Shown here: positions 7,802-19,000 of the stretch, piece after piece | How the letters are laid out: each line of letters starts with the position of its first letter | Numbering within the stretch: position 1 is the stretch's first letter | Assembly (NCBI RefSeq): GCF_030811215.1 | Contig: NZ_JAUSQM010000001.1 | Location: forward strand, 2,418,001 to 2,482,000 | Direction: 5' to 3' | From: Nocardioides massiliensis | GTDB taxonomy: Bacteria; Actinomycetota; Actinomycetes; Propionibacteriales; Nocardioidaceae | DNA: 64,000 bases | Position numbers and translations under genes: made by a program | Notes under the pieces: generated by a model | What the model saw: only the letters and a program-made list of their open reading frames with translations | Database searches by the model: none | Told to the model about the DNA's origin: nothing

Positions 7802-8809
7802 ATGGCCGTCGTCACCATGCGCCAGCTCCTCGAGAGCGGCGTCCACTTCGGGCACCAGACCCGTCGCTGGAACCCCAAGATGAAGCGCTTCATCATGACC
7901 GAGCGCAATGGCATCTACATCATCGACCTGCAGCAGTCGCTGGCCTACATCGACCGCAGCTACCAGTTCATCAAGGATACCGTCGCCAAGGGCGGCACCG
8001 TGATGTTCGTGGGCACCAAGAAGCAGGCCCAGGAGGCGATCGCCGAGCAGGCGACCCGCGTCGGGATGCCCTACGTCAACCAGCGCTGGCTGGGCGGCAT
8101 GCTCACCAACTTCCAGACCGTGCACCAGCGGATCAACCGCCTCAAGGAGCTCGACGAGATCGACTTCGACGACGTGGCGGGCAGCAGCCGCACCAAGAAG
8201 GAGCTGCTGCAGATGCGTCGCGAGCGCGACAAGCTCAACAAGTCGCTCGGCGGTATTCGCGAGATGACCCGCACCCCCAACGCGGTGTGGATCGTCGACA
8301 CCAACAAGGAGCACCTCGCCGTCGAGGAGGCGCGCAAGCTGCGCATCCCGATCATCGGCATCCTGGACTCCAACTGCGACCCCGACGTCGTCGACTACCC
8401 GATCCCGGGCAACGACGACGCGATCCGCGCGGTCGGGCTGCTGACCCGCGTCGTGGCCGACGCCGTGGCCGAGGGCCTCATCGCCCGCTCGGGTGCGAAG
8501 ACCGCCGAGGGTGGCGGCACCACCGACGAGCCGCTGGCCGAGTGGGAGCGCGAGCTCCTCGCCGGTGAGGCGGAGAAGGCTGCCGTCTCCGCGACCGGCG
8601 GCGACGCCGCGACCGAGGCCCCGGCGGCCGAGGCGACCGGCGCGTCGAGCGAGTCCACCGAGGTCGCTGCTCCCGCGCAGGAGGCCACCGAGCCCGTGGG
8701 TGCCACCGCCGGTGCGGGCGGCGCCGAGGACCCGGCCGCCGAGCAGAAGGCTCCCGAGGCTCCCGCCGAGGCCACCGCTGCGGCGGAGACCGAGGCCGAG
8801 CAGGCCTGA
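7802..8809 (+). CDS. rpsB: 30S ribosomal protein S2
   Basis: 335 residues. The canonical S2 body (about 1-245) begins with [22 protein letters not shown] and has [11 protein letters not shown] and [10 protein letters not shown] motifs. An extra tail of about 90 residues rich in Ala, Glu, Thr and Pro follows; such acidic low-complexity tails are common on actinobacterial S2 and are probably disordered. S2 is a late-assembling small-subunit protein that recruits S1 where present. The tsf gene follows after 44 bases, the universal rpsB-tsf order. The start is supported by GAAGAGG at 7784-7790. Confidence 0.97.
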   Translation: MAVVTMRQLLESGVHFGHQTRRWNPKMKRFIMTERNGIYIIDLQQSLAYIDRSYQFIKDTVAKGGTVMFVGTKKQAQEAIAEQATRVGMPYVNQRWLGGMLTNFQTVHQRINRLKELDEIDFDDVAGSSRTKKELLQMRRERDKLNKSLGGIREMTRTPNAVWIVDTNKEHLAVEEARKLRIPIIGILDSNCDPDVVDYPIPGNDDAIRAVGLLTRVVADAVAEGLIARSGAKTAEGGGTTDEPLAEWERELLAGEAEKAAVSATGGDAATEAPAAEATGASSESTEVAAPAQEATEPVGATAGAGGAEDPAAEQKAPEAPAEATAAAETEAEQA

Positions 8810-8853
8810 GCAGCCCACCCCGTACGACGACCCCAGAAGGGATCACCACTTTC

Positions 8854-9669
8854 ATGGCGAACATTTCCGCCGCCGACGTCAAGAAGCTCCGTGAGCTCAC
8901 CGGCGCCGGCATGATGGACTGCAAGAAGGCCCTGACCGAGGCCGAGGGCGACTTCGACAAGGCCGCCGAGATCCTCCGGATCAAGGGTGGCAAGAAGATG
9001 GCTGAGCGCGCCGCCGAGCGCGAGGCGTCGGCCGGCCTGGTCGCCACCGCGGGTGGTGCCCTCGTCGAAGTCAAGTGCGAGACCGACTTCGTCGCCAAGA
9101 ACGACGACTTCATCGCCGCCGCCCAGCGGATCGCCGAGGCCGCCGACGCGGCCAAGGCGGCCGACACCGAGGCGCTCAAGGCGGTCGAGCTCGACGGCAA
9201 GACCGTCGGCGAGATCGTCGACGGGCTCGCCGTGTCGATCGGCGAGAAGATCGAGCTGGGCCGCGTGGCCTACTTCGACGGCACGGTCGCGACCTACATG
9301 CACAAGCGCGCCGCGGACCTCCCGCCGGCCGTGGGCGTGCTCGTGGCGTACGACGGTGCCTCCGACGAGGCCGCACGCGGTGTCGCGATGCAGATCGCGG
9401 CGATGCGGCCGAAGTACCTCACCCGTGACGAGGTGCCCGAGGAGATCGTCGCCAAGGAGCGCGAGATCGCCGAGGCCACCGCGCGTGAGGAGGGCAAGCC
9501 CGAGCAGGCGCTGCCCAAGATCATCGAGGGTCGCGTCAACGGCTTCTTCAAGGACGTCGTCCTGCTCGAGCAGGCGTCGGTCCAGGAGAGCAAGAAGACG
9601 GTCAAGGCCGTGCTCGACGAGGCCGGCGTGACGGTGACGAAGTTCGCTCGCTTCGAGGTGGGGGGCTGA
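8854..9669 (+). CDS. tsf: Elongation factor Ts
   Basis: 271 residues. EF-Ts is the nucleotide exchange factor for EF-Tu. The N-terminal UBA-like module and signature are clear ([19 protein letters not shown]), followed by [11 protein letters not shown] and the paired core subdomains. AGAAGGGA precedes the ATG. It is co-transcribed with rpsB; a terminator-like hairpin stands between it and pyrH. Confidence 0.97.
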   Translation: MANISAADVKKLRELTGAGMMDCKKALTEAEGDFDKAAEILRIKGGKKMAERAAEREASAGLVATAGGALVEVKCETDFVAKNDDFIAAAQRIAEAADAAKAADTEALKAVELDGKTVGEIVDGLAVSIGEKIELGRVAYFDGTVATYMHKRAADLPPAVGVLVAYDGASDEAARGVAMQIAAMRPKYLTRDEVPEEIVAKEREIAEATAREEGKPEQALPKIIEGRVNGFFKDVVLLEQASVQESKKTVKAVLDEAGVTVTKFARFEVGG

Positions 9670-9736
9670 GTTTCGCCCGATACCTCACCGGGCACCGCGT
9701 GCAGTAGCGTGCGGACTCGAGGACCAACTCGAGGAG

Positions 9737-9776
9737 GCCGGCTCGCATGGACCACACATCCGTACGAGCCGGCTTT
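9737..9776 (+). terminator. Terminator or attenuator between tsf and pyrH
   Basis: GCCGGCTCG (9737-9745) pairs perfectly with CGAGCCGGC (9765-9773), followed by TTTCTC. It is the most conventional intrinsic terminator in the window, with a rather long 19-base loop. Confidence 0.6.
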
Positions 9777-9841
9777 CTCATGTCCGCAGCCGTTCCGGCA
9801 CACACCGACACCGACCCAGCCCTGATCCAGGAGGCGACCCT

Positions 9842-10555
9842 GTGACCTACCAGCGCGTGCTGCTCAAGCTCTCCGGCGAGGTGTTCGGCGGAGGCAAGGT
9901 CGGAGTCGACCCCGACGTCGTCAACTCGATCGCCCGCGAGATCGCCGACGTCGTGCGCACCGGCGTGCAGGTGGCGATCGTGGTGGGCGGTGGCAACTTC
10001 TTCCGTGGAGCGGAGCTGCAGCAGCGTGGCATGGACCGCTCGCGCGCCGACTACATCGGCATGCTCGGCACCGTGATGAACTGCCTGGCCCTGCAGGACT
10101 TCCTCGAGAAGCAGGGCGTGGAGACCCGCGTGCAGTCGGCGATCACCATGGGGCAGGTCGCCGAGCCCTATATCCCGCGCCGCGCGATTCGCCACCTGGA
10201 GAAGGGCCGCGTCGTGATCTTCGGCGCCGGCGCCGGCATGCCGTACTTCTCCACCGACACCGTCGCCGCCCAGCGCGCGCTCGAGGTCGGTGCCGAGGTG
10301 ATCCTCATGGGCAAGCAGGGCGTCGACGGGGTGTACGACGCCGACCCCAAGACCAACCCGGACGCGCAGAAGTTCGACACGCTGTCGTACGACGAGTTCC
10401 TCGCCCGCGGGCTCAAGGTCGCGGACGCGACGGCCGTCAGCCTCGCGCGCGACAACGACATGGACATGGTGATGTTCAACCTCTCCGAAGAGGGCAACAT
10501 CGCGCGGGTCGTCCAAGGTGAGAAGATCGGTACGACGGTCTCCCGCGAGCCCTGA
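9842..10555 (+). CDS. pyrH: UMP kinase
   Basis: 237 residues. It phosphorylates UMP to UDP in pyrimidine nucleotide synthesis and belongs to the amino-acid-kinase fold. Motifs visible: [10 protein letters not shown] at the N-terminus, [10 protein letters not shown], the [11 protein letters not shown] segment and [14 protein letters not shown] near the nucleotide site. GTG 9842 follows CAGGAGGCGACCC. It is the first gene of pyrH-frr-cdsA, a standard order linking nucleotide supply, ribosome recycling and phospholipid synthesis. Confidence 0.97.
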   Translation: MTYQRVLLKLSGEVFGGGKVGVDPDVVNSIAREIADVVRTGVQVAIVVGGGNFFRGAELQQRGMDRSRADYIGMLGTVMNCLALQDFLEKQGVETRVQSAITMGQVAEPYIPRRAIRHLEKGRVVIFGAGAGMPYFSTDTVAAQRALEVGAEVILMGKQGVDGVYDADPKTNPDAQKFDTLSYDEFLARGLKVADATAVSLARDNDMDMVMFNLSEEGNIARVVQGEKIGTTVSREP

Positions 10556-10621
10556 GCGCCCCGGGACCCCTGGGCGGGCCCGGCGAAGACCTGCAGCACG
10601 ACGACGAGACGAGGAGCAACC

Positions 10622-11179
10622 GTGATCAACGAGACCCTGCGCGAGGCCGAGCAGAAGATGGGCAAGGCCGTCGAGGTCACCCGTGAGGACTTCGCCGCCA
10701 TCCGTGCGGGACGGGCGCACCCGTCGATGTTCGCCAAGCTGACCGCCGACTACTACGGCACCCCGACCCCGATCCAGCAGCTCGCCTCCTTCACGGCGCC
10801 CGAGGCTCGGGTCATCCTCATCCAGCCCTACGACATCGGGGCGATGAACGCACTCGAGAAGGCCATCCGCGAGTCGGACCTCGGAGTCAACCCGAGCAAC
10901 GACGGCAAGGTGCTGCGCTGCGTGTTCCCGGAGCTCACCGAGGAGCGCCGCAAGGAATACATCAAGGTCGCACGCGCCAAGGCCGAGGAGGGCCGCGTGG
11001 CGGTCCGCAACATCCGCCGTACCGCCAAGCAGGCGATGGACAAGGCGGAGAAGGACGGCGACGTCGGCCAGGACGACGTGACCGGTGCCGAGAAGAAGCT
11101 CGACGCCACCACCAAGAAGCACACCGACGAGATCGACGACATGCTGAAGAAGAAGGAAGCCGAGCTCCTGGAGGTCTGA
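10622..11179 (+). CDS. frr: Ribosome recycling factor
   Basis: 185 residues, the normal family length. RRF works with EF-G to split post-termination ribosomes. Typical segments are FAAIRAGRAHPS, PTPIQQLAS, NPSNDGKVLR and the C-terminal helix ending in DDMLKKKEAELLEV. GTG 10622 is preceded by GAGGAGCAACC. The gene sits directly after pyrH as in most actinobacteria. Confidence 0.97.
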   Translation: MINETLREAEQKMGKAVEVTREDFAAIRAGRAHPSMFAKLTADYYGTPTPIQQLASFTAPEARVILIQPYDIGAMNALEKAIRESDLGVNPSNDGKVLRCVFPELTEERRKEYIKVARAKAEEGRVAVRNIRRTAKQAMDKAEKDGDVGQDDVTGAEKKLDATTKKHTDEIDDMLKKKEAELLEV

Positions 11180-11202
11180 GCGCCAGACCCCAGTACGACG
11201 CC

Positions 11203-12063
11203 ATGACCGACACCTCCCCGCCCAGCCCGAGCTCCTCAGCGACCCCGAAGAAGGATCACGGACGGGCGGGACGCAACCTTCCCGCCGCGATCGCCTCGGC
11301 GGTCGTGCTGCTCGCGGCGATCGCCGCCTCGCTCGTCTTCTGGAAGACCGCGTTCATGGTGATCGTCGTCATCGCGGTGGTCGTCGCGATCTGGGAGCTG
11401 CGACAGGGGATGCTCGCCAAGGACATCGACCTGCCCGAGCAGCCGCTGATGGCCGGCGGAGTCGTGATGGTGGTCGTCGCCTACTTCTTCGGGGCGCCCG
11501 CGCTGGTCACTGCCACGGCGGTCACCGCCCTGGTGACCATGCTCTGGCTGCTGCGCCGCGGCATCGACGGCTACGTCCACACTGCGTCAGCAGCGATCTT
11601 CACGCTCGTCTACGTCCCGTTCCTCGGGTCGTTCGTCGCGCTGCTGCTCGCCGAGGACCGCGGCGAGCTCGCGATCGTCACCTTCATCCTCGTCACCATC
11701 GCCTCCGACACCGGGGGGTACGTCGCGGGCGTGCTGTTCGGCAAGCACCCGATGGCGCCGGTGATCTCGCCGAAGAAATCCTGGGAGGGGCTGGCCGGCT
11801 CGCTCGCCTTCTGCACCTTCGCCGGCTGGCTGCTCGTGGTCCACCTCCTCGACGGCGACTGGTGGGTCGGCGTCGTCCTGGGCCTCATCGTGGGGGTGAT
11901 GGCTACGCTGGGTGACCTGGTCGAGTCGGTGATGAAGCGCGACCTCGGGATCAAGGACATGAGCCAGATCATCCCGGGTCACGGCGGCCTCATGGACCGG
12001 CTCGACTCCCTGCTCGCCACCGTCGCCCCTACCTGGCTGCTGTTGCACTACTTGGTGCTCTAG
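11203..12063 (+). CDS. cdsA: Phosphatidate cytidylyltransferase
   Basis: 286 residues, an integral membrane enzyme converting phosphatidic acid and CTP to CDP-diacylglycerol, the precursor of anionic phospholipids. After a polar N-terminus of about 25 residues come about eight hydrophobic segments. The family signature is at the C-terminal end: VMKRDLGIKDMSQIIPGHGG followed by MDRLDS. It follows frr by 23 bases and is probably co-transcribed. Confidence 0.95.
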   Translation: MTDTSPPSPSSSATPKKDHGRAGRNLPAAIASAVVLLAAIAASLVFWKTAFMVIVVIAVVVAIWELRQGMLAKDIDLPEQPLMAGGVVMVVVAYFFGAPALVTATAVTALVTMLWLLRRGIDGYVHTASAAIFTLVYVPFLGSFVALLLAEDRGELAIVTFILVTIASDTGGYVAGVLFGKHPMAPVISPKKSWEGLAGSLAFCTFAGWLLVVHLLDGDWWVGVVLGLIVGVMATLGDLVESVMKRDLGIKDMSQIIPGHGGLMDRLDSLLATVAPTWLLLHYLVL

Positions 12064-12078
12064 CCGCCCTTTGGACCC

Positions 12079-13248
12079 ATGACTGATTCCGTCGTTCCTT
12101 CCCCCGAGCCGACCCGCAGCCTTCCGCTGGTCTTCGACGAGCCCCGCGGCCGCAAGAAGCCGCCGCGCCACCTCGCCGACCTCACTCCAGCCGAGCGCAA
12201 GCAGCGCCTCGAGGAGCTCGGACTGCCCCGGTTCCGCGCCCGCCAGGTCGCCCACCACTACTTCGCCCGGCTGGCCGACGACCCCGAGCAGATGACCGAT
12301 CTCCCGGCCGCGCAGCGCGCCGAGCTCGTCGCCGGTCTGCTGCCCGACCTGATGACCCCGCTCAAGGTCAGCACCGCCGACCGCGGCACGACCCGCAAGA
12401 CGCTGTGGCGGCTGTTCGACGGCGCGCTGGTCGAGTCGGTGCTCATGCGCTACGGCGACCGCGACAGCGACGGACGCATGCGCACGACGATCTGCGTCTC
12501 GTCGCAGGCCGGGTGCGGCATGGCCTGCCCGTTCTGCGCCACCGGCCAGGGCGGACTGCAGCGCAACATGTCGACCGCCGAGATCGTCGAGCAGGTGCTG
12601 GCCGGGGCGCGCGCCCTCGCCCGCGACGAGGTGCCCGGTGGTCCCGGCCGGGTCAACAACATCGTCTTCATGGGCATGGGCGAGCCGCTGGCCAACTACA
12701 AGGCCGTCGTCGGTGCGGTGCGCGCCCTGACGGCAGAGGCGCCCGACGGCTACGGCATGTCCGCGCGCGGCATCACCGTCTCCACCGTGGGCCTGGTCCC
12801 GCGGATGCGCCAGCTCGCCGAGGAGGGCATCCCGGTCACGCTCGCGCTGAGCCTGCACGCGCCCGACGACGAGTTGCGCAACGAGCTCGTGCCGATCAAC
12901 ACCCGTTGGAGCGTCGCCGAGACGGTCGAGGCCGCTTGGAACTACGCGCGGGTCACGAAGCGCCGGGTCTCCATCGAGTACGCCATGATGCGCGACATCA
13001 ACGACCAGGCCTGGCGCGCCGACCTGCTGGGCGAGGTGCTGCAGTCGTACGGCGACTGGGGGTGGGTCCACGTCAACCTCATCCCGCTCAACGAGGTGCC
13101 GGGGTCGAAATACACCCGCTCCCGCGACGCCGACACCGACGAGTTCGTCCGCCGGCTGGAGCGGGCCGGTATCCCGACGACCGTGCGCGACACCCGCGGC
13201 AGCGAGATCGACGCGGCCTGCGGCCAGCTCGCCGCCGCCAACGTCTGA
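12079..13248 (+). CDS. rlmN: 23S rRNA/tRNA adenine-C2 methyltransferase RlmN
   Basis: 389 residues, a radical-SAM enzyme that methylates A2503 of 23S rRNA and A37 of some tRNAs. The 4Fe-4S motif is C146-x3-C150-x2-C153 (CGMACPFC), and the methyl-carrying cysteine is Cys381 (AACGQL). Other landmarks are [12 protein letters not shown] and [10 protein letters not shown]. It starts 16 bases after cdsA. Confidence 0.96.
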   Translation: MTDSVVPSPEPTRSLPLVFDEPRGRKKPPRHLADLTPAERKQRLEELGLPRFRARQVAHHYFARLADDPEQMTDLPAAQRAELVAGLLPDLMTPLKVSTADRGTTRKTLWRLFDGALVESVLMRYGDRDSDGRMRTTICVSSQAGCGMACPFCATGQGGLQRNMSTAEIVEQVLAGARALARDEVPGGPGRVNNIVFMGMGEPLANYKAVVGAVRALTAEAPDGYGMSARGITVSTVGLVPRMRQLAEEGIPVTLALSLHAPDDELRNELVPINTRWSVAETVEAAWNYARVTKRRVSIEYAMMRDINDQAWRADLLGEVLQSYGDWGWVHVNLIPLNEVPGSKYTRSRDADTDEFVRRLERAGIPTTVRDTRGSEIDAACGQLAAANV

Positions 13249-13293
13249 ACCACCCTCGCCGTACCCGTCACCGGCCTTGGGCAAGATAGGGCC

Positions 13294-15219
13294 ATGGCGA
13301 TTCGTGATGCGCAGACCGACCCCGGGCAGGCCCGCACGGCGTACGACGCGGCCTACCGGCGCAGCCTGGAGGACCCGGAGGGGTTCTGGTTGGAGGCAGC
13401 GCAGCGGGTGACGTGGTTCCGCAAGCCGACGAGGGCGCTGGACGACAGCGGGGCGCCGTTCTACCGGTGGTTCCCCGACGGGACGCTCAACACCTGCTAC
13501 AACGCGCTGGACCGGCACGTCGTCGCCGGCCACGGCGACCGGGTGGCGCTGATCCACGACAGCCCCGTGACAGAGTCGGTGTCGCTGCTGACCTACGCCG
13601 AACTACTGGAGAAGGTCGCGGCGTTCGGAGGAGTGCTGCACGGGCTGGGCGTCGGCAAGGGCGACCGGGTCGTGCTGTCGATGCCGATGATCCCCGAGGC
13701 AGTCATCGCGATGCTGGCGTGCGCGCGCATCGGTGCGGTCCACTCGGTCGTGTTCGGCGGGTTCGCTTCCCAGGAGCTGGCCGTGCGCATCGACGACGCC
13801 AAGCCCAAGGTCGTCGTCAGTGCCTCCTGCGGCATCGAGCCGAGCCGCACCGTGGACTACAAGCCGATGCTCGACCGTGCGCTGGAGCTGGCGGAGCACG
13901 CGCCCGATGCCGTGATCATCAAGCAGCGCCCACAGCTCACCGCCGACCTGGTCGAGGGACGTGACCTCGACTGGGACGTCGTCATGCGGGCCGGAGCGAC
14001 CGACCCGGCCGCCTGTGAGGACGTCGCGGCGACCGATCCGCTCTACGTGCTCTACACCTCCGGCACCACCGGCAAGCCCAAGGGGATCGTCCGCGACAAC
14101 GGTGGTCACGCCGTGGCGCTCGCGTGGTCGCTGCCGGAGGTCTACGGCATCGGCCCCGGCGACGTCTGGTTCACCGCCTCCGACGTCGGGTGGGTCGTCG
14201 GCCACTCCTACATCGTCTACGCGCCGCTGATCGCCGGCGCGACCACGGTCCTGTTCGAGGGCAAGCCTGTCGGCACCCCGGACGCCGGCACCTTCTGGCG
14301 CGTCGTCGCCGACCACGGCGTCAACGCGCTCTTCACCGCCCCGACCGCGATCCGCGCCATCAAGAAGGCCGACCCCGACGGCGAGCTGATGGCCGGCCAT
14401 GACCTGTCGAGCCTGCGCACGCTCTTCCTCGCCGGCGAGCGTCTCGACCCCGAGACCTTCACGTGGGCGGGGGAGCGCCTGGGGCTTCCAGTGGTCGACA
14501 ACTGGTGGCAGACCGAGACCGGCTGGCCGATCGCGTCCAACCTGCGCGGGCTGGCCCCGATGCCGCTCAAGGCCGGCTCGCCCTCGGTCCCCGTGCCTGG
14601 GTACGACGTGCGCGTGCTCGACCCACACGGCGAGCCCGTCCCCGCCGGCACCGAGGGTGCGATCGCGATCAAGCTGCCGCTGCCGCCCGGCACGCTGCCG
14701 ACCCTGTGGGGCGACGACGACCGCTACGTGCGCTCCTACCTCGCGGAGTACGACGGCTACTACCTCACCGGCGACGGCGGCTACCTCGACGAGGACGGAT
14801 ATCTGTTCGTGATGGGCCGCACCGACGACGTCATGAACGTCGCCGGTCACCGGCTCTCGACCGGCTCGCTGGAGGCCGCCCTGGCCGGGCACCCGGCCGT
14901 CGCCGAGTGCGCGGTCATCGGCGTCGCCGACCCGCTCAAGGGCCAGCTGCCGCGTGGGTTGGTCGTGCTGAAGGCGGGCGCCGAGATCTCGCCCGACCAG
15001 CTGCGCGAGGAGCTCGTCGCCCGCGTGCGCAGCGAGGTGGGCGCGGTGGCGGCGTTCCGCGACGTCGAGATCGTCGAGGCGCTGCCGAAGACCCGTTCAG
15101 GCAAGATCCTGCGCCGCACGATGCGCGAGATCGCCGACGGCGGCGACCCCACCGTGCCCTCGACGATCGAGGACCCGCAGGTCCTCGACACCCTGCGCCC
15201 CGTCCTGCGTCGCGAGTGA
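13294..15219 (+). CDS. prpE: Propionyl-CoA/acetyl-CoA synthetase (PrpE type)
   Basis: 641 residues, an ANL-superfamily acyl-CoA ligase. The AMP-binding signature is [13 protein letters not shown], the active-site segment is [14 protein letters not shown], and the acetylation-prone C-terminal lysine lies in [10 protein letters not shown]. The WQTETGWPI form resembles PrpE more than Acs, so propionate is the likelier substrate; acetate use cannot be excluded. No methylcitrate or methylmalonyl genes are nearby. The stop is followed within bases by dxr. Confidence 0.85.
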   Translation: MAIRDAQTDPGQARTAYDAAYRRSLEDPEGFWLEAAQRVTWFRKPTRALDDSGAPFYRWFPDGTLNTCYNALDRHVVAGHGDRVALIHDSPVTESVSLLTYAELLEKVAAFGGVLHGLGVGKGDRVVLSMPMIPEAVIAMLACARIGAVHSVVFGGFASQELAVRIDDAKPKVVVSASCGIEPSRTVDYKPMLDRALELAEHAPDAVIIKQRPQLTADLVEGRDLDWDVVMRAGATDPAACEDVAATDPLYVLYTSGTTGKPKGIVRDNGGHAVALAWSLPEVYGIGPGDVWFTASDVGWVVGHSYIVYAPLIAGATTVLFEGKPVGTPDAGTFWRVVADHGVNALFTAPTAIRAIKKADPDGELMAGHDLSSLRTLFLAGERLDPETFTWAGERLGLPVVDNWWQTETGWPIASNLRGLAPMPLKAGSPSVPVPGYDVRVLDPHGEPVPAGTEGAIAIKLPLPPGTLPTLWGDDDRYVRSYLAEYDGYYLTGDGGYLDEDGYLFVMGRTDDVMNVAGHRLSTGSLEAALAGHPAVAECAVIGVADPLKGQLPRGLVVLKAGAEISPDQLREELVARVRSEVGAVAAFRDVEIVEALPKTRSGKILRRTMREIADGGDPTVPSTIEDPQVLDTLRPVLRRE

Positions 15220-15233
15220 GCGAGGATGGCGCG

Positions 15234-16361
15234 GTGCAGTCCACCGCCCGCCGTGACGTCGTCGTCCTCGGCTCCACCGGCTCCATCGGCACCCAGGCAC
15301 TCGAGCTCGTACGCCGCCACCCGGACCGGTTCCGGGTCGTCGGGCTGACCGCGGGCGGCAGCAACCGCAAGCTGTTCGAGGACCAGGTCGCCGAGTTCGG
15401 CCCGGCCTTTAGCGGGCTGGGGGAGGAGGCCTCCGTCGAGGCCGCCGGCATGGCGTGTGACGTCGTGCTCAACGGCATCACCGGCGCCGTCGGGCTGCTG
15501 CCCACCCTGGCCGCCCTGGATGCCGGTACGACGCTCGCGCTGGCCAACAAGGAGTCGCTGATCATCGGCGGCGAGCTGGTCACCTCGCGCGCCCGGCCGG
15601 GCCAGATCGTCCCGGTCGACTCCGAGCACTCCGCCCTGGCCCAGTGCCTGCGCTCGGGGGAGGCCGGCGAGGTCCGCAAGCTCGTCCTCACCGCCAGCGG
15701 CGGTCCGTTCCGCGGGCGCACGCGCGCGGAGCTCGCCACGGTCACCCCGGAGCAGGCGCTCGACCACCCGACCTGGTCCATGGGACCGGTCATCACGGTC
15801 AACTCCGCCACGCTGGTCAACAAGGGACTCGAGGTGATCGAGGCCCACCTGCTCTTCGGCATCGGCTTCGACGCCATCGAGGTCGTCGTCCACCCCACGT
15901 CGGTGGTCCACTCGATGGTGGAGTTCCGCGACGGCTCGACGCTGGTGCAGGCCTCGCCCCCGACGATGATGATCCCGATCGCGCTGGGCCTCACGTGGCC
16001 CGAGCGGCTGCCCGACGTCGCTCCCGCCGTGGACTGGACGAGCGCCCAGACCTGGGAGTTCACCCCGTTGGACGACGACGCGTTCCCCGCGGTGGCGCTG
16101 GCGCGCGAGGCCGGGACCCGCGGTGGTGTCGCCCCGGCGGTCTACAACGCCGCCAACGAGGTCTGTGTCGCGGCGTTCCTGGAGGGCCGACTCGGATTCA
16201 CCGCGATCGTCGACACCGTCGCAGAGGTCCTCGCGGCCTACGGGTCCGGCGTAGGCTCGGCCGCGGACCCGACCCACAGCCGGGCCCCTGTCACGGTCGA
16301 CGACGTCCTCGCCGCCGACGCGTGGGCCCGTGAGGACGCCCGCGCGCGGGTGGCCGGCTGA
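15234..16361 (+). CDS. dxr: 1-deoxy-D-xylulose 5-phosphate reductoisomerase
   Basis: 375 residues. It catalyses the committed NADPH-dependent step of the MEP isoprenoid pathway. Landmarks are [18 protein letters not shown] (NADPH site), [11 protein letters not shown] and [12 protein letters not shown] (metal and substrate site), and a C-terminal helical domain. GTG 15234 has a GAGGA ribosome binding site seven bases upstream; GTG 15216, overlapping the prpE stop, would add six residues. The other MEP enzyme in the window, IspG, lies one gene downstream after rseP, a conserved actinobacterial cluster. Confidence 0.95.
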   Translation: MQSTARRDVVVLGSTGSIGTQALELVRRHPDRFRVVGLTAGGSNRKLFEDQVAEFGPAFSGLGEEASVEAAGMACDVVLNGITGAVGLLPTLAALDAGTTLALANKESLIIGGELVTSRARPGQIVPVDSEHSALAQCLRSGEAGEVRKLVLTASGGPFRGRTRAELATVTPEQALDHPTWSMGPVITVNSATLVNKGLEVIEAHLLFGIGFDAIEVVVHPTSVVHSMVEFRDGSTLVQASPPTMMIPIALGLTWPERLPDVAPAVDWTSAQTWEFTPLDDDAFPAVALAREAGTRGGVAPAVYNAANEVCVAAFLEGRLGFTAIVDTVAEVLAAYGSGVGSAADPTHSRAPVTVDDVLAADAWAREDARARVAG

Positions 16362-16400
16362 GTCCGCCGCTCCGCCCGCCCCCAAGGAGGATCAACCCCG

Positions 16401-17705
16401 GTGGACACCGTCCTGCTCTACACCCTCGGGGTCGTGCTGTTCGCCCTCGGCGTGGCGGTCTCGATCGGGCTCCACGAGGTCGGTCACCTGGCCCCGGCCA
16501 AGAAGTTCGGCGTCAAGGTCACGCAGTACTTCGTCGGCTTCGGCCGCACCATCTTCTCCGTGCGCCGTGGTGAGACCGAGTACGGACTGAAGGCGATCCC
16601 GCTCGGCGGCTACGTCAAGCTCGTCGGGATGTTCCCCCCGCACCCGGGGGAGGACCCTACGCGCGTGCGGAAGTCCAACACGGGTCTGTTCACCCAGATG
16701 GTCTCCGACGCTCGCTCCTTCGAGTACGAGCAGGTCGAGGCGAAGGACCAGGACCGGCTCTTCTACAAGCTGCCGTGGTGGAAGAAGCTCATCGTGATGT
16801 CCGGCGGACCGCTGGTGAACCTGGGCATCGCCTTCACGCTCTTCGGCGGCGTCTTCATGCTCCACGGCGTGGCCGTGCCGACCCAGACGATCTCCGTGGT
16901 GAGTGAGTGCGTGGTGCCGGCCAACGCACCCGCCCGGGAGTGCACCGCCGACGACCCGCCGACCCCGGCCGCTGACGCCGGCCTGCTGCCCGGCGACCGG
17001 ATCGTCGGCTTCAACGGCGCGACCGTCGAGTCGTGGGACGACCTCACCACGCTCATCCGGGCCAACACCGACGGCGAGGCGCGCATCGAGTTCGTCCGCG
17101 ATGGCGAGCGGCAGACCGCGACGACCAACACCACCGTCAACACCGTCCTCGACCTCGACGACCCCGAGGCGGTCGTCCAGGCCGGCTTCCTCGGCGTGAG
17201 CCCCACCACGGAGCTCGAGCGCCAGGGCCCGGTCTTCGTCGTGCAGCAGATGGGCACCTACACCTGGGAGACGGTGAAGGCGCTCGGCCAGCTGCCGATC
17301 CGGCTCTACGACGTCGGCAAGACCGTGCTCGGCCTGCAGGAGCGCGACCCGAACTCCCCGATGAGCGTGGTCGGGGCCGGCCGGGTCGCGGGGGAGATCT
17401 CGTCGGACCACACCACCCCCGCGGTCGACCGGATGATCAGCCTGATCATGCTGCTGGCCGGGGTGAACCTGTTCCTCGGCATGTTCAACTTCGTGCCACT
17501 GCTCCCGCTCGACGGCGGCCACATCGCCGGCGCGCTCTACGAGGGCGTACGGCGGGGGTGGGCCCGGCTGTGGGGGCGCCCCGATCCGGGCTACGTCGAC
17601 GTTGCCAAGCTGCTGCCGCTGGCCTACGCCATGGCGATGGTGCTGGTGGTGATGAGCGTCCTGCTCATCTACGCCGACATCGTCGCTCCCGTCCGGCTCG
17701 GGTGA
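16401..17705 (+). CDS. rseP: Site-2 zinc metalloprotease (RseP/Rip1-like)
   Basis: 434 residues, an intramembrane protease that releases membrane-bound regulators such as anti-sigma factors. The zinc site is HEVGH at residues 25-29 in the first membrane helix, with the partner LDGG motif (Asp371) in a late helix. A PDZ domain lies between (about 185-270). AAGGAGG lies ten bases before GTG 16401. Its position between dxr and ispG is widely conserved. Confidence 0.94.
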   Translation: MDTVLLYTLGVVLFALGVAVSIGLHEVGHLAPAKKFGVKVTQYFVGFGRTIFSVRRGETEYGLKAIPLGGYVKLVGMFPPHPGEDPTRVRKSNTGLFTQMVSDARSFEYEQVEAKDQDRLFYKLPWWKKLIVMSGGPLVNLGIAFTLFGGVFMLHGVAVPTQTISVVSECVVPANAPARECTADDPPTPAADAGLLPGDRIVGFNGATVESWDDLTTLIRANTDGEARIEFVRDGERQTATTNTTVNTVLDLDDPEAVVQAGFLGVSPTTELERQGPVFVVQQMGTYTWETVKALGQLPIRLYDVGKTVLGLQERDPNSPMSVVGAGRVAGEISSDHTTPAVDRMISLIMLLAGVNLFLGMFNFVPLLPLDGGHIAGALYEGVRRGWARLWGRPDPGYVDVAKLLPLAYAMAMVLVVMSVLLIYADIVAPVRLG

Positions 17706-17719
17706 GTCCGGCTCCAGCC

Positions 17720-17759
17720 GGTCGAGCCGGCCCTCCAGTAGGTCGAGCCTGTCGAGACC
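17720..17759. repeat. GTCGAG-type extragenic repeat
   Basis: GGTCGAGCCGG at 17720-17730 is followed by GGTCGAGCCTGTCGAGACC at 17741-17759. A related unit with the same outer ends is found at 31047-31100, in the nusA-ylxR gap. It looks like a dispersed extragenic repeat family. Confidence 0.5.
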
Positions 17760-17829
17760 CGCGCTAGTCTCGGAGGCGGAGCCCGCGCCCGCGTGATCCC
17801 TGTCGTACCCCGCTCGTGAAAGGCCCTCG

Positions 17830-18987
17830 ATGACCTCCGTCTCGCTCGGCATGCCGTCCGCACCCCCGCCGGTGCTGGCGCCGCGCCGGCAGTCCCGCCA
17901 GATCGCGGTCGGCAAGGTCCTGGTCGGCGGCGACGCCCCCGTCTCGGTGCAGTCGATGACCACGACGCTGACCTCCGACGTCAACGCGACGCTGCAGCAG
18001 ATCGCCGAGCTGACGGCTGCCGGGTGCGACATCGTCCGCGTGGCCTGCCCGAGCCAGGACGACGCCGAGGCGCTCCCGGCGATCGCGCAGAAGAGCCAGA
18101 TCCCCGTCATCGCCGACATCCACTTCCAGCCGAAGTACGTCTACGCCGCGATCGACGCCGGGTGTGCCGCCGTGCGCGTCAACCCCGGCAACATCCGCCA
18201 GTTCGACGACCAGGTCAAGGAGATCGCGGCCGCCGCGAAGGACCGCGGCACCTCGATCCGCATCGGCGTCAACGCCGGCTCCCTCGACAAGCGGCTGTTG
18301 GCGAAGTACGGCAAGGCGACGCCCGAGGCGCTCGTCGAGTCGGCCGTGTGGGAGGCGAGCCTGTTCGAGGAGCACGACTTCCACGACTTCAAGATCTCGG
18401 TCAAGCACAACGACCCCGTCGTGATGGTGCGCGCCTACGAGATGCTTGCCGAGCGCGGCGACTGGCCGCTCCACCTCGGCGTGACCGAGGCCGGCCCCGC
18501 CTTCCAGGGCACCATCAAGTCCTCGGTGGCCTTCGGCGCCCTGCTGAGCAAGGGCATCGGTGACACCATCCGGGTCTCGCTGTCCGCGCCGCCGGTCGAG
18601 GAGGTCAAGGTCGGACTGCAGATCCTGGAGTCGCTCAACCTGCGCCCGCGTCGGCTCGAGATCGTCTCCTGCCCCTCCTGCGGTCGCGCGCAGGTCGACG
18701 TCTACAAGCTCGCCGACGAGGTGACCGCCGGTCTCGACGGGCTCGAGGTCCCGCTGCGCGTGGCCGTCATGGGCTGCGTCGTCAACGGTCCCGGCGAGGC
18801 CCGCGAGGCCGACCTCGGTGTCGCCTCCGGCAACGGCAAGGGCCAGATCTTCGTCAAGGGCGAGGTGATCAAGACCGTGCCCGAGTCGCAGATCGTCGAG
18901 ACCCTGATCGAGGAGGCCATGCGGATCGCCGAGGAGATGGACCTGGGCGAGGCGGTCGACGGCGCCCCGACCGTGACCGTCGGCTGA
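17830..18987 (+). CDS. ispG: 4-hydroxy-3-methylbut-2-enyl-diphosphate synthase (IspG/GcpE)
   Basis: 385 residues. It reduces MEcPP to HMBPP in the MEP pathway using a 4Fe-4S cluster. A TIM-barrel part contains [14 protein letters not shown] and VRVNPGNIR. The cluster ligands are Cys281, Cys284 (SCPSCGR) and Cys316 (GCVVNGPGE), with the usual fourth glutamate nearby. An alternative start lies 18 bases in at ATGCCGTCC. Together with dxr it supplies isoprenoids, for example for quinones of the cytochrome bd chain. Confidence 0.96.
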   Translation: MTSVSLGMPSAPPPVLAPRRQSRQIAVGKVLVGGDAPVSVQSMTTTLTSDVNATLQQIAELTAAGCDIVRVACPSQDDAEALPAIAQKSQIPVIADIHFQPKYVYAAIDAGCAAVRVNPGNIRQFDDQVKEIAAAAKDRGTSIRIGVNAGSLDKRLLAKYGKATPEALVESAVWEASLFEEHDFHDFKISVKHNDPVVMVRAYEMLAERGDWPLHLGVTEAGPAFQGTIKSSVAFGALLSKGIGDTIRVSLSAPPVEEVKVGLQILESLNLRPRRLEIVSCPSCGRAQVDVYKLADEVTAGLDGLEVPLRVAVMGCVVNGPGEAREADLGVASGNGKGQIFVKGEVIKTVPESQIVETLIEEAMRIAEEMDLGEAVDGAPTVTVG

Positions 18988-19000
18988 CGAGCGACTCACC